Origin: Selenomonas sp.
Lineage (GTDB): Bacteria; Bacillota; Negativicutes; Selenomonadales; Selenomonadaceae
NCBI RefSeq assembly: GCF_022771645.1
Contig: NZ_JALFCU010000019.1
Location: 1 to 50,420 of the forward strand
Direction: 5' to 3'
Length of the DNA: 50,420 bases
The notes under the pieces: model-generated
Databases searched by the model: none
What the model saw: only the letters and a program-made list of their open reading frames with translations
What the model was told of the DNA's origin: nothing
Translations under genes and position numbers: made by a program
Shown: positions 8,373 to 17,332 of the stretch, one piece after another
Layout: the number at the start of each line of letters is the position of its first letter
How positions within the stretch are numbered: position 1 is the stretch's first letter

Positions 8373-9173
8373 TTAGTGCGTCGTGCTCCCGAGGAAGATG
8401 AGCCGCAGCCCCAGCGCGAACATGGCGCAGGAGAGCAGGAGCAGGATGACTTTCGATTTCGTCTTCTGCGAGATCTTCGCGCCGATCTGCGCGCCGATGG
8501 CGGCGCCGATGGAGATGCAGACGGCCGGGATCCAGACGATGTGATCCAAGAGGAAATGGCTGATGACGCCGAAGATGGACGAGCAGGCGAGGACGAAATG
8601 CGACGTGGCCGTCGCGACATGCACGGGGAAGCCGAGCAGGTAGATCATGAGCGGCACGTGCACGACGCCGCCGCCGATGCCGAAGATGGACGAGATGAAG
8701 CCGACGATGAAGCTCGACGCGATACCGAGACCCATCGGGAACTGGAAATCCGGGCCGATGTCGGCGATGTCGGAGTGATGCTTGTGCGTCGCGTTCCAGC
8801 CCATGAGGCTCGCCATGAGCAGCAGGAACAGGCCGAAGTAAAGGTCGAGCTGCGTGCCCGAAAAGCCGTCGACGATGTACGAGCCGATGATCGCGCCCGG
8901 CAACGTCGCGAGCGCGAACGGCACGGCGGCTTTGAAAAAGACGCGCTTCTGCTTGATGTAGGCAGCCGTGCCGGAGACGGCGTTCGCCATGACGACGACG
9001 AGCGACGTGCCGGTGATCTGCGCGGCGGTGTGGAAATACGGATAGATGCCGCCCTCGCTCATGCAGAGGATGAAGATCGGCACGCAGATGAGGCCGCCGC
9101 CGATGCCGACGAGCGTGCCGAACGTGCCGACGCCGATGCCGAGCACGAGGAACAGGATGATTTCGAGAACCAT
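8373..9173 (-). CDS. TauE/SafE-family membrane transporter (TSUP)
   Basis: A 266-residue membrane protein with about eight helices and the two-fold internal repeat of the family: GTLVGIGGGLICVPIF near the N terminus and SSIFGIGGGVVHVPLM near residue 160. TSUP proteins export sulfite, sulfoacetate or other organic anions; the substrate here is not shown. ATG at 9173 is preceded by AGAAGG. It lies downstream of the lactate permease on the same strand but a terminator separates them, so it may have its own promoter or depend on read-through. Confidence 0.85.
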   Translation of the reverse strand: MVLEIILFLVLGIGVGTFGTLVGIGGGLICVPIFILCMSEGGIYPYFHTAAQITGTSLVVVMANAVSGTAAYIKQKRVFFKAAVPFALATLPGAIIGSYIVDGFSGTQLDLYFGLFLLLMASLMGWNATHKHHSDIADIGPDFQFPMGLGIASSFIVGFISSIFGIGGGVVHVPLMIYLLGFPVHVATATSHFVLACSSIFGVISHFLLDHIVWIPAVCISIGAAIGAQIGAKISQKTKSKVILLLLSCAMFALGLRLIFLGSTTH

Positions 9174-9201
9174 GAAAAATGGCCTTCTTTCTTTTTCAGA
9201 A

Positions 9202-9240
9202 AAACAGCACCTTCGCAGACGCCTGCGGAAGGTGCTGTTT
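9202..9240 (-). terminator. Rho-independent terminator after lldP
   Basis: A near-perfect 17-bp stem (AAACAGCACCTTCSGCAG type arms, 9202-9218 with 9223-9240) followed on the minus strand by TTTTTCTG. It is placed 5 bases after the lactate permease stop. Confidence 0.85.
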
Positions 9241-9245
9241 GTGTT

Positions 9246-10778
9246 TCATCCGACGAATGCCTGACCGAAATAGACGATCAAGCCCATGAGAATGATGAAC
9301 GGCACATACACCTTGATGGCGAAGTGCAGGAGCTTGCTGTCGACGCCGGTGACGCCGATGGCGCCGACGGCGATGGCGATGCTCTGCGGCGAGATCATCT
9401 TGCCGGCGCACGCGCCTGTCGCGTTCGCGGCGGCGACCCAGGCCTGCACGGCCGGGCTCGCGCCGATGGCGAGCGCGGAGTCCGTCTGGAGCTTGCCGAA
9501 CAGCACGCACGACGACGTGGCCGAGCCCGTGATGAACGTGCCGATCGAGCCGATGAACGCGGCGACGGCAGGGTAGGCCGTGCCGGTCGCGGCGACGGCC
9601 GTTTCTGCAATCTCGTGCGTCATGCCGGCGTAGCCCATGACTTTCGCTGTCGCGATGACGGTGATGATCGTGACGATGGTGAAGCGCAAGCCGATGACGG
9701 TCTCTTTGAGCGTCTTCAGCATCATCGGCATCGACGCGCCCTGCACATGGCCGCCGAGGAAGCTCGCGAGGAAGATGAGCACGCCCGGCGTCGCGACCCA
9801 GACGAACGTGTACGGCGCGCCGCCCGGCCCGTCGTAGATGAGCACGGACGTTTGGATGGCCGTCAGCGGATCGTGGATGGCGGGGATGAGCTTTGACGTG
9901 ACGAGCAGGAACAGGAAGATGAGGATGAACGGCAGCCAGGCGACGAGGCCGTCATGGCTCGTGACGCGTTCGCCGTCGTCATGCATGTCCATCGCATATT
10001 CCGGGTCGCTGACGGGGAACTTCGTCGCGTAGGCGACGATCGCGCCCATTGTGACGATCGAGCCGGCGACGACAGCGAGCTCGGGGCCCATGGCCGAGGC
10101 GACGATGAATTCCGGAACGAAGAACGCGAGGCCGGAAATCAGGCAGAGCGGAATCATGCCGCGGAGCGCTTTCATCGAGCCGCCGGCCGTGATCGTCATG
10201 AGGAACGGGCACATGAGCGTGATGATGCCGAGCTGCAGCGACGTGTAGACGGCGAGCTCGCCGGCAGGGATGGCCGTGACGTTGCCGAGCGTCACGAGCG
10301 GGATGCCGATCGAGCCGTAGGCCGTCGGCACGGAGTTCGCGATGAGGCAGACGGCGGCCGAGAGCACGGGATTCACGCCGAGGCCGGCGAGCATGCCGGC
10401 CGGGATGGCGATGGCCGTGCCGAAGCCAGCCATGCCTTCGAGGAAGCCGCCGAAGCCCCAGCCGATGAGCAGGATGAGCACGCGGCGGTCGGAAGACACC
10501 GACGTCAGCATCTTTTTGATGACGTCCATGCCTTTCGTCGCGAGGGACAAGTTGTAGGTAAAGATAGCCGCGATGATGACCAAGAGGATCGGCCAGCACG
10601 CGAGCGCGACGCCTTCGAGCGTCGCTTGTACGGCGTGCGCCGTCGTCATGTCATTCGCGCAGATGCCCGCGACCCACGCGATGACGAGCGCGGCCGAGCA
10701 TGCTTTCCACGCGGGCATGTGCAGCACGGTCAGCGCCACGATGAGCCAGAGGATTGGGGAAAGGGCGATCAGGAACAT
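9246..10778 (-). CDS. lldP: L-lactate permease, LldP/LctP family
   Basis: A 510-residue proton-coupled transporter with 12 or more helices. Family hallmarks are GFGGFLEGMAGFGTAIAIPA (about residues 107-126), the PTAYGSIGIP stretch, and the C-terminal ATGACAGKMISPQSIA block near residue 455. It moves lactate, and in some members glycolate, across the inner membrane. It starts 14 bases after the threonine ammonia-lyase stop on the same strand, so the two are likely co-transcribed; GGAGG precedes the ATG. A lactate carrier beside a 2-oxobutyrate-forming enzyme suggests hydroxy/keto-acid metabolism, but no lactate dehydrogenase is in view. Confidence 0.92.
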   Translation of the reverse strand: MFLIALSPILWLIVALTVLHMPAWKACSAALVIAWVAGICANDMTTAHAVQATLEGVALACWPILLVIIAAIFTYNLSLATKGMDVIKKMLTSVSSDRRVLILLIGWGFGGFLEGMAGFGTAIAIPAGMLAGLGVNPVLSAAVCLIANSVPTAYGSIGIPLVTLGNVTAIPAGELAVYTSLQLGIITLMCPFLMTITAGGSMKALRGMIPLCLISGLAFFVPEFIVASAMGPELAVVAGSIVTMGAIVAYATKFPVSDPEYAMDMHDDGERVTSHDGLVAWLPFILIFLFLLVTSKLIPAIHDPLTAIQTSVLIYDGPGGAPYTFVWVATPGVLIFLASFLGGHVQGASMPMMLKTLKETVIGLRFTIVTIITVIATAKVMGYAGMTHEIAETAVAATGTAYPAVAAFIGSIGTFITGSATSSCVLFGKLQTDSALAIGASPAVQAWVAAANATGACAGKMISPQSIAIAVGAIGVTGVDSKLLHFAIKVYVPFIILMGLIVYFGQAFVG

Positions 10779-10792
10779 GGAAGACCTCCTTC

Positions 10793-12037
10793 TTAGTAGA
10801 TGCGTTCGACCTCATAGCCATGCTTGCCGAGCGCGCGGATGATGCGCTGGACGTGTTCTTCGTTGTGCGTCTCGCACGTGACTTCGAGCACGACCTTCTT
10901 GAAGCTGTCCGTGACTTTCGCCTGGTTGTGGTTCAGTTCGATGACGTTCGCGTTCTCCGTCGCGAGGATGTGCGCGATGAGTTCGAGCTGGCCGGGCTTG
11001 TCCGGGAGCTGCACGGCAAAGCAGAACACGCGGCTGCGCGCGATGAGCGCCTTGTCGATGAGCGCGGAGATCGTCGAGATGTCGATGTTGCCGCCCGAGA
11101 CGATGGCCGCGACCTTCTTGCCCTTGAACGGCAGCTTCGTGAGCGCCGCGAGCGACAGCACGCCCGCGCCTTCGGCGATGAGCTTGTGCTTTTCGATGAG
11201 CGAGAGGAGCGCGCCCATGATCTCCATTTCCGAGACGGTGATGATGCCGTCGAGATATTTCTTGCAGAACGCGAACGTCAGGTCGCCCGCCGTCTTGACG
11301 GCGCAGCCGTCCGCGACGGTATCCGCGGACGGGAGCGTGACAATCTTGTCCTGCTTCAGCGCTGCTTTCATGCAGGCCGCGTTCGCCGGCTCGACGCCGT
11401 AGACCTTGACGTTCGGGTTCACGAGCTTCGTCGCGAGCGCGACGCCCGACGCGAAGCCGCCGCCGCCGATGGGCACGAGGATGGCGTCGATGTCTTTCTG
11501 CGCGTCGATGATCTCGAGCGCCGTCGTGCCCTGACCGAGCAGGACTTCGCGGTCGTTGAACGGATGGATGTAGACGTAGCCTTTTTCTTTCTGGAGCTTG
11601 AGGCTGTGCGCGTACGCGTCATCGAAGCCGTCGCCGTGCAGCACGACCTCCGCGCCGAGCGCCTTCGTGCCCTCGACTTTGAGGATCGGCGTCGTCGCGG
11701 GCATGCAGATGACGGCTTTGACGCCGAGCTTCTTCGCCGCGTAGGCGACGCCCTGCGCGTGGTTGCCGGCCGACGCCGTGATGACGCCTTTCGCTTTTTC
11801 CGCGTCCGTGAGCTGGCTGATCTTGTTGTAGGCGCCGCGTAGCTTGAACGCGCCCGTGTGCTGCAGGTTCTCCGGCTTCAGGTACACGTCGTTGCCCGAG
11901 AGCTCGGAAAAATAATCGCTGTGGATGAGCCGCGTCTTGCGCGCGACGCCTTCGAGCTGCTTCGCGGCGCGGTAGACGTCGGCGATCGTCGTCGACGCGA
12001 CGATGTCGTCGACGGATTTCACTTTTTCTTCTGGCAT
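10793..12037 (-). CDS. ilvA: Threonine ammonia-lyase (threonine dehydratase)
   Basis: A 414-residue PLP enzyme that converts threonine to 2-oxobutyrate and ammonia. The PLP lysine is in NLQHTGAFKLRGA (Lys about 66), the phosphate-binding loop is GGGGFASG (about 193-200), and the SGGNID segment closes the catalytic domain near residue 318. A single C-terminal ACT domain (about 335-414) suggests allosteric control, as in the short-form ilvA/tdcB enzymes. It could serve isoleucine synthesis or threonine fermentation; the adjacent lactate permease does not settle this. It is first in a two-gene minus-strand unit with a good promoter upstream. Confidence 0.92.
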   Translation of the reverse strand: MPEEKVKSVDDIVASTTIADVYRAAKQLEGVARKTRLIHSDYFSELSGNDVYLKPENLQHTGAFKLRGAYNKISQLTDAEKAKGVITASAGNHAQGVAYAAKKLGVKAVICMPATTPILKVEGTKALGAEVVLHGDGFDDAYAHSLKLQKEKGYVYIHPFNDREVLLGQGTTALEIIDAQKDIDAILVPIGGGGFASGVALATKLVNPNVKVYGVEPANAACMKAALKQDKIVTLPSADTVADGCAVKTAGDLTFAFCKKYLDGIITVSEMEIMGALLSLIEKHKLIAEGAGVLSLAALTKLPFKGKKVAAIVSGGNIDISTISALIDKALIARSRVFCFAVQLPDKPGQLELIAHILATENANVIELNHNQAKVTDSFKKVVLEVTCETHNEEHVQRIIRALGKHGYEVERIY

Positions 12038-12081
12038 GAAAAAATCCCTCAGCTTTCTACATAAATAGGATGTCTGCTTCC

Positions 12082-12110
12082 AGTCTATCGAAGCGCGCGA
12101 ATCCTGTCAA
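12082..12110 (-). promoter_or_regulatory. Sigma-70-type promoter for ilvA-lldP
   Basis: On the minus strand TTGACA (12105-12110) and TAGACT (12082-12087) are 17 bases apart. The -10 lies 45 bases upstream of the ilvA start. Confidence 0.65.
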
Positions 12111-12170
12111 TCAAGAAATGTGCGGCGCGCGCAAGAATTTTTTGGAATTTTGTTTTTCTGAAAAGGGTTT

Positions 12171-12197
12171 TTGGCAAAACATAGCGAATGATACAAT
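12171..12197 (+). promoter_or_regulatory. Probable promoter of the universal stress protein pair
   Basis: TTGGCA (12171-12176) and TACAAT (12192-12197) with a short 15-base spacer. The -10 overlaps an in-frame upstream ATG at 12188, which argues that translation starts at the later ATG (12227). Confidence 0.4.
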
Positions 12198-12226
12198 ATC
12201 AGAGGAGCACACGAGGAGGGGTGTCC

Positions 12227-12667
12227 ATGGAAGCATGGGAAGGCGTCACGAGGATCCTCGTGCCCGTGGATGGTTCCGCCGGCTCGCTCAAGGCGCTCGA
12301 CACGGCCATCTTGCTCGCGCGGTCGAGCGGCGCGACGATCGACATCCTCTACGTCTCGTATTTCGCGTCGGAGACGGACACGGCGAACCTCGTCAGCTGG
12401 CTGCCGGAGCGCCTCACGCGCCCCGTCGCGCCGGCCGTGCACCATGCGCTCGGGACGGCGGAGGAACGCGTCAAGGGCGTCGTGCCGTACGAGCTGCACG
12501 AGCGGACGGGCAACCCGCCGCGCGAGATCCTGCGCTTTGCAGAGGAGCATGACGCGCCCATCGTCATCGGCGGGCGCGGGCTCAGCCGCGTCGAAGGATT
12601 CTTCCTGGGGAGCGTCAGCCAGGAGATCATGGAAAAAGCCAAGGGCACGGTGCTCATCGTCAAATGA
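12227..12667 (+). CDS. Universal stress protein, UspA family
   Basis: A 146-residue single-domain USP. Beta-1 is TRILVPVDGSAGS near residue 8, with the Asp that contacts adenine; the ATP loop appears as GGRGLSRVEGFFLGSVSQEI near the C terminus, matching G-2x-G-9x-G(S/T), so nucleotide binding is likely. The start at 12227 is chosen because AGGAGGG (12214-12220) precedes it and the promoter -10 overlaps the earlier ATG. It is followed by a second USP after 15 bases, and the pair should be co-expressed and may form a dimer. The signal sensed is unknown. Confidence 0.9.
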   Translation: MEAWEGVTRILVPVDGSAGSLKALDTAILLARSSGATIDILYVSYFASETDTANLVSWLPERLTRPVAPAVHHALGTAEERVKGVVPYELHERTGNPPREILRFAEEHDAPIVIGGRGLSRVEGFFLGSVSQEIMEKAKGTVLIVK

Positions 12668-12682
12668 TAGGAGGTTTTCATC

Positions 12683-13102
12683 ATGGAAATCAAGAACATT
12701 CTCGTCCCGGTCGATGGATCGGAAGGCTCGGACCGCGCGGTCACGCAGGCCATCGCGCTCGCGGAGGCGTGCGACGCGAAGCTGAATTTCCTCTACGTCG
12801 CGAACATCAACCAGCTCGCGATCAACGCGTGCCTGTCGGACGCGATCCTCGATGCCGTGACGAAAGCCGGCAACGTCATCCTCGACCGCGTCATGGACAT
12901 GGTGCCGACGGGCGTGGAGAAGGAAGCGTTCTCCGAGACGGGCTCGCCCGCCGTCGTCATCCTCGACTTCGCGGCGGACAACGCCATGGACATGATCGTC
13001 ATGGGGAGCCGCGGCCTCGGCGTCGTCAAGGGCGTGCTCCTCGGCAGCGTCAGCCAGTACATCGTCGAGCAGTCGAAATGCCCGGTGCTCGTCGTCAAAT
13101 AA
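12683..13102 (+). CDS. Universal stress protein, UspA family (second of pair)
   Basis: A 139-residue USP, closer to the family consensus than its neighbour. It begins with IKNILVPVDGSEGSDRA and ends with MGSRGLGVVKGVLLGSVSQ and a beta strand CPVLVVK, so the ATP-binding pattern is complete. Good ribosome site TAGGAGG before the ATG. It shares about a third of its residues with the preceding USP, which suggests tandem duplication. It lies 60 bases upstream of a degenerate GGDEF gene, probably in one transcript. Confidence 0.92.
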   Translation: MEIKNILVPVDGSEGSDRAVTQAIALAEACDAKLNFLYVANINQLAINACLSDAILDAVTKAGNVILDRVMDMVPTGVEKEAFSETGSPAVVILDFAADNAMDMIVMGSRGLGVVKGVLLGSVSQYIVEQSKCPVLVVK

Positions 13103-13162
13103 CGTTTTCACAGGGATTTGGGGCGTCCCGCATACGCAGATACTAAGGAGAACTGAAAGGAT

Positions 13163-14233
13163 ATGGCAGAAACGGCAGCAGAAACGCAGGCAGGCGTGCC
13201 GGCGGAGGCGCAGAAGGAAACGCCGACGGGCATGACGATGGAGATCCCGTCCGAGGGATTCTCGAAAGTGCTGTTCAGCGGCGTCGGCATGACGCTCGAC
13301 GCGTCGCTGACGCGCGGGGCGGGCATCCGCCTCATGCAGGAGCGCGAGCAGGCGCTCGAGATGATGCTCGAGAAGACGGCCGTGACGATCTTCACGTACG
13401 ACATCGAGGAGGACACGCTGTACTTCCAGCGCGTGCTGTCCGACCGCACGCGCGAGGAGCGCAAAGTCCGCAACTTCCACGCCGTGCTCGACATGGCGGC
13501 GCACGGCAAGGAGCCGGAGGGCCGCCGCATGGCCGAGGCGATGCGCGAAGCCATCCGCGGGCCGAAGGAGGACACCGTCGAGTTCTACGGCAGCCTGTTC
13601 TACGACCGGCCGCATTGGAACCGCGTCGAGTACCGCAGCGTGCCGGCGGCCGACGGCATCGTCGCCTGCATCGTCGGCTTCAGCCGCGTCGTCGACGCCG
13701 AGCACCGCGGCGAGACGACGCTCGCGTCCGCGAGCCCGTCGTACACGTCGAACGCGCGCGCGCCGCGCGGCGCGGAGATCGAGACGGACATCAACCGCCG
13801 CCTGCGCAGCCTCCAGACGGGCGAGAAGGGCACGGTCTTCCTCATCGAGCTGCCGAACTACCACGACCTCCTGCAGAACCATCCGATGGCGAACGCCGGC
13901 GGCTTCCTGCGCGCCGTGACGGAGAGCATCCTCTCGGACTTCCGCGGCGAGGACATCCTCGGCCAGGTCGCGGAGAACGTCTTCGTGCTGTTCATCTGCG
14001 GCCGCACGTCGCTCGACATCATCGAGCGCCGCGCACAGCGCGTCATCGAGCTCGTGCAGAAAGTCTCCATGCACGGCTTCGAAGACATCCGCGTCAGCGT
14101 CGGCGTCGCGGCGACTGGCACGGCAGGCAGCCTCTACACGACGCTCTACCACCGCGCCGAGGCCGCGCTCGCGACCGCGAAAGCGCACGGGGAGAACAAC
14201 TACCGCGTGTATTTTGAAGAAGAGAAAATCTGA
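13163..14233 (+). CDS. PAS-like plus degenerate GGDEF-domain protein
   Basis: A 356-residue cytoplasmic protein. Residues 1-50 are Ala/Thr-rich and probably disordered; 60-180 resemble a PAS fold (VTIFTYDIEEDTLYF near 74 and the strand pair ending GIVACIVGFSRV); 210-350 follow the GGDEF fold, including the RAEAALATAKAHGENNYRVY ending typical of these domains. The signature loop is AENVF at 270-274 in place of GGDEF, so no diguanylate cyclase activity is expected. It could be a c-di-GMP or GTP receptor or a protein-interaction module. AAGGAG lies upstream of the ATG. It ends at a strong bidirectional terminator. Confidence 0.8.
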   Translation: MAETAAETQAGVPAEAQKETPTGMTMEIPSEGFSKVLFSGVGMTLDASLTRGAGIRLMQEREQALEMMLEKTAVTIFTYDIEEDTLYFQRVLSDRTREERKVRNFHAVLDMAAHGKEPEGRRMAEAMREAIRGPKEDTVEFYGSLFYDRPHWNRVEYRSVPAADGIVACIVGFSRVVDAEHRGETTLASASPSYTSNARAPRGAEIETDINRRLRSLQTGEKGTVFLIELPNYHDLLQNHPMANAGGFLRAVTESILSDFRGEDILGQVAENVFVLFICGRTSLDIIERRAQRVIELVQKVSMHGFEDIRVSVGVAATGTAGSLYTTLYHRAEAALATAKAHGENNYRVYFEEEKI

Positions 14234-14247
14234 TGCAGCAATAAAAA

Positions 14248-14289
14248 ATACGGCGGCTTGCGAGAAAAATCGCAAGTCGCCGTATTTTT
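14248..14289. terminator. Bidirectional Rho-independent terminator
   Basis: A 16-bp stem with one G-T pair (14248-14263 with 14270-14285), flanked by A tract on the left and T tract on the right. It lies between the convergent GGDEF-like gene and the YibE/F gene and suits both. Confidence 0.85.
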
Positions 14290-14305
14290 GTGCCGCCAGG
14301 AGGCG

Positions 14306-15406
14306 TCAAGCGCGTTTCAGCAGCCACGCCGAGGCGCCCGCCGCGAGCGGTACGGTGAGGATGACGCCGATGCCGCCGGAGAGGCCTTGCATGAGGACGA
14401 TATCAAGGCCGTTCGAGTTCAGGAGCTGCAGGAGCGGCAGGTCGTAGACGTAGTCGATGACCCACGCGCCGAGCGAGCCGCCGAAGACGGCGAGGATCAG
14501 CGTCGCGGCCATCGTGCCCATGACGTCCTGGCCGACGCGCATGCCGCTTGCAAGGAGCTTGGCGCGCGTCTTGTCGGGACTTGCTGCGTGGAGCTCTGTC
14601 ACGGCGGCCGAGACGTCCATCGCGATGTCGAGCACGGCGCCGAGCGACGCGAAGAGGATGCCGGCGAAGAGGAGCCCGCCGACGTCCATGCCCGTGCTTT
14701 GCGCGACGAAGATCAGCGACTCGATGTTTGGCACGTTGTAGCCCGTGAGATGCGCCGCCTGTCCGAAGAGTTCAGCCGCGAGCCCGGCCGCGAGGACGCC
14801 TCCGAGAGAGGCGAGCCCTGCGGCTAGGGCTTTTTTCGTCGTGCCGCAGATGAGCCAGACGGTGAGCGCGAGCACGAAGCAGGCCGTGCCAACGCCGGCG
14901 GGGACCGGCGCGACGCCGTGCAAGAGCAGGGGGAAGAAGAAAAACAGGAAGCTCGCGAACGCGAGGATGAGCGCAATGACGGACTTCACGCCTTTCTTGC
15001 CGCCGACGACGGCGAGCAGGGCGAAGAAGAACAGCACGAAGCCGATGACGGCCCACGAGCGGTCGTAGCTGTAGACGGTGCACGACGCGAGCTCGCCCGC
15101 GCGGCTGCGCATGACGATGACGCGCATGCCGGGCTCGCACGTCGTGCCGAACAGCAGGCCGTTCGGGCAGTTTGCTTCGGCGACGTCGCCGTCTTTTAGC
15201 TGCAATCGCACGATCTGGTCGCCGATGCGGCTGCCGTTCTCCTGCAAGTTGTCGCGTATGATCTCCGTCACGACGGCGCGTTCGAACGTGCGCCCCTGCG
15301 TGTTGACGAGCTGCGGCTTTTCGACGTCGTTGAGGCGGATGAGGAAGGCAACGAAAATGAGAGCGACGAAGACAAGTAACAGGCGTTTGAAAAATGGATG
15401 GTTCAT
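14306..15406 (-). CDS. YibE/F family membrane protein
   Basis: A 366-residue protein with an N-terminal helix (about 8-23), an extracytoplasmic beta-rich part (about 30-110) with two Cys residues (CPNG and TTCEPG), and seven or so helices in the C-terminal half. The VGGKKGVKSVIALILAF, GMDVGGLLFAGILFASLGAVLDIAMDVSAA and SGMRVGQDVMGTMAATLILA segments are typical of YibE/F. Function is not established for the family; an export role has been suggested. The start at 15406 follows an A-rich leader with AAGGAGC. Its promoter would lie in the repeat-containing gap 15407-15606. Confidence 0.85.
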   Translation of the reverse strand: MNHPFFKRLLLVFVALIFVAFLIRLNDVEKPQLVNTQGRTFERAVVTEIIRDNLQENGSRIGDQIVRLQLKDGDVAEANCPNGLLFGTTCEPGMRVIVMRSRAGELASCTVYSYDRSWAVIGFVLFFFALLAVVGGKKGVKSVIALILAFASFLFFFFPLLLHGVAPVPAGVGTACFVLALTVWLICGTTKKALAAGLASLGGVLAAGLAAELFGQAAHLTGYNVPNIESLIFVAQSTGMDVGGLLFAGILFASLGAVLDIAMDVSAAVTELHAASPDKTRAKLLASGMRVGQDVMGTMAATLILAVFGGSLGAWVIDYVYDLPLLQLLNSNGLDIVLMQGLSGGIGVILTVPLAAGASAWLLKRA

Positions 15407-15440
15407 TTAGAAAATGCTCCTTGAAAAAGGATGATACACG

Positions 15441-15479
15441 AAATTCCCATCGAAGTTATTTTCCTTCGATGGGAATTTT
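15441..15479 (-). terminator. Hairpin in the gap after the phosphatase gene
   Basis: AAATTCCCATCGAAG (15441-15455) pairs with CTTCGATGGGAATTT (15464-15478): 15 bp, perfect. T residues are inside the stem base and only a short T tract follows on either strand. It may terminate the minus-strand phosphatase transcript or act as a leader structure for the YibE/F gene. Confidence 0.5.
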
Positions 15480-15536
15480 GATGTCATAAGTTCAGGCGTA
15501 CCTTCGACACCCGCACCGCCTCGCATTCGCTCGGCA

Positions 15537-15555
15537 CCTCTCCCGGAGGGAGAGG
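15537..15555 (+). repeat. Short palindrome of the dispersed repeat type
   Basis: CCTCTCCC-gga-GGGAGAGG, the same kind of core as the other intergenic repeats, in the 200-bp gap between two minus-strand genes. The rest of the gap (15480-15606) shows no ORF. Confidence 0.5.
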
Positions 15556-15606
15556 CTTTCGGGCGAGCAACGATCGGCAATCCTTCACCAAAATTATATG
15601 ATATCG

Positions 15607-17154
15607 TCAGTCCTTGATGATGCTGTACGATTCATCAATCGGCTTGCCGGTTTCCACATCGTACGTGTCGATGGTGAACGACGTCTTCGTGATGCGGATG
15701 ACGGAGTACGTCGGACGCCAATCCTGGTTGCGCGCCGCGATGTAGTCCTGCTGCTGCGGGATGAGCTCATAGAACTTCGAGCCCGTCGCGGAGTTCGACG
15801 ACATGTAGAACACGCCTTTCGGGTTGCGGAGCGTGCCTTGTTTCATGTCGGCGATCGTGTAGCAGAGGTTCTGGCTTTCGTAGACGGCCTTCTTGTCCGC
15901 GTCCTTCATCGCCGCGTCGATGAGGTTGTGGTGCTGGCCCTGCTGGCCGGCTGCTTTATATTCGTCAAACGTCCCATGATCCTTGCCGTCGCTCGAGAGC
16001 TGGTACGTGCGCGCGTACGTGTGGTCATGGCCCTGCAGGACGACGTCAATCTTGTTCGCGTCATAGATCGGCGTGAGCTGCGTGCGGAGCAGGATGCCGT
16101 CGGAGTCGGAGTGGTCTTTGCCGCTGCCGTAGATGTCCTGATGCATGACGACGATGCGCCATTTCGTGTCCGGATGCGCCGCGATGGCCTTCTTGATGAG
16201 CGCCTCGTGGTCGGCCGCGTTGTAGTTGTTCGCGTTGATCATGATGAAGAGCGCGTTGCCGTACGTGTAAAAATAGCCGTGGCCGGCCGTCGTCGGCGTC
16301 GCTTCCTCCGTGAACGGGTTCGGCGTATGGAAGTGGTTCTGATAGCCCGTCGTCATGCTGTCATGGTTGCCGATGCTCGTCGCTTCGGGGAGGCTCCTGA
16401 GCGCTTTCGCGGAGAGGTAGCCCGCGTACTGCATTTCCTGCAGCTGGATCTTCGCGGCGGACTGGTCCTCGGCCGGCTCGTTGATCTGGTCGCCGGGGGA
16501 GACGAGGAAGTTGATCTCCGGATGCTGCGCGAGCGCGCTGTTCAGCGTCTTGTTCCAGTTGTACGCGTCATTGCGCGCCGCGAGCTCGCCATCCTGCACG
16601 CTCCCCTCGGAGGACGTCTGGCCCTTCGACGCGCCGATCTGCGGGTCGCCGACGTACATGAACGAGAAGTCGTCCGGATCGCCCGTCGTGAACGACTGCA
16701 CGTCCTGCCAAGCGCCATCCACGTTCACTTGGTAGTAGTACGTCGTGCCGGGCTCGAGGCCGCGCACCGTGACCTTGTTCGTGTAGTACTGCGTGCCGCC
16801 CACGACCGTGCCGGCCTTGACGATGCCTTTCCACTCCTCGTGGCGCTGCATGTCGGCCGATTTCGAGACGCGGACGAGCGCGTGCTTCGGCTGCTCTTTC
16901 GAGTACCACGCGAAGTTCATCTGAGACGCGTCTTTGCCGGGCGCCATCGAGACCTGCTCATAGTCCGTTTTGATGGTTTCCCATTGCTCTTTCCACTGCT
17001 CCCAGTTCACGTCGCCCGCCTGCGTCGCGACGACGGCGTCCGGCGTCAGCGACGCGTCATTCCAATGCTCCGTCGCGGCATACGCCGTGCCAAAGACGCA
17101 GAGCGCCAGGGCGATGGATGCGGCGAGACGTTTCTTGCTCTTGCAAACGTTCAT
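15607..17154 (-). CDS. Exported purple-acid-phosphatase-like metallophosphoesterase
   Basis: A 515-residue protein with a clear Sec signal peptide (basic start, hydrophobic core about residues 10-22, AYA cleavage near 26). A fibronectin-III-like domain (about 70-165; GLEPGTTYYYQVNV) precedes the catalytic domain, as in plant-type purple acid phosphatases. Metal motifs in order: GDPQIG, SPGDQIN, GNHDS, MHQDIYG and QGHDHTY. It should act outside the inner membrane, releasing phosphate from organic esters. AGGAGG precedes the ATG. No pho-box was recognised, so phosphate control is not shown. Confidence 0.88.
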   Translation of the reverse strand: MNVCKSKKRLAASIALALCVFGTAYAATEHWNDASLTPDAVVATQAGDVNWEQWKEQWETIKTDYEQVSMAPGKDASQMNFAWYSKEQPKHALVRVSKSADMQRHEEWKGIVKAGTVVGGTQYYTNKVTVRGLEPGTTYYYQVNVDGAWQDVQSFTTGDPDDFSFMYVGDPQIGASKGQTSSEGSVQDGELAARNDAYNWNKTLNSALAQHPEINFLVSPGDQINEPAEDQSAAKIQLQEMQYAGYLSAKALRSLPEATSIGNHDSMTTGYQNHFHTPNPFTEEATPTTAGHGYFYTYGNALFIMINANNYNAADHEALIKKAIAAHPDTKWRIVVMHQDIYGSGKDHSDSDGILLRTQLTPIYDANKIDVVLQGHDHTYARTYQLSSDGKDHGTFDEYKAAGQQGQHHNLIDAAMKDADKKAVYESQNLCYTIADMKQGTLRNPKGVFYMSSNSATGSKFYELIPQQQDYIAARNQDWRPTYSVIRITKTSFTIDTYDVETGKPIDESYSIIKD

Positions 17155-17292
17155 GCTTTCAAAGACCTCCTGCTGTACTTTGTGATGAAAAGAAAATATT
17201 TCTGCTTTCAGTTTAGTACAGCGCGGGCATCGTCTTGTTACGGCTGTGTAAAAAGGATGTTATCTCTCGCGCAGCGCATAGGCAAATAAAAA

Positions 17293-17326
17293 ACGTGCGA
17301 GGGAAGCGGTTGCTTCCTTCGCACGT
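17293..17326 (-). terminator. Rho-independent terminator after nrdG
   Basis: ACGTGCGAGGGAAGC (17293-17307) pairs with GCTTCCTTCGCACGT (17312-17326) with one G-T pair; on the minus strand it is followed by TTTTTATTT. It starts 6 bases after the nrdG stop. Confidence 0.85.
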
Positions 17327-17332
17327 AAAAAA

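Noticed and set aside
8334..9896. A 520-codon plus-strand frame opposite the TauE/SafE and lactate permease genes
   Set aside because: Composition is Arg/Asp/Ala-rich without any fold or motif; the minus-strand genes are clear.
12107..14275. A 722-codon minus-strand frame opposite the USP and GGDEF-like genes
   Set aside because: Shadow of the plus-strand genes; no start site or family features.
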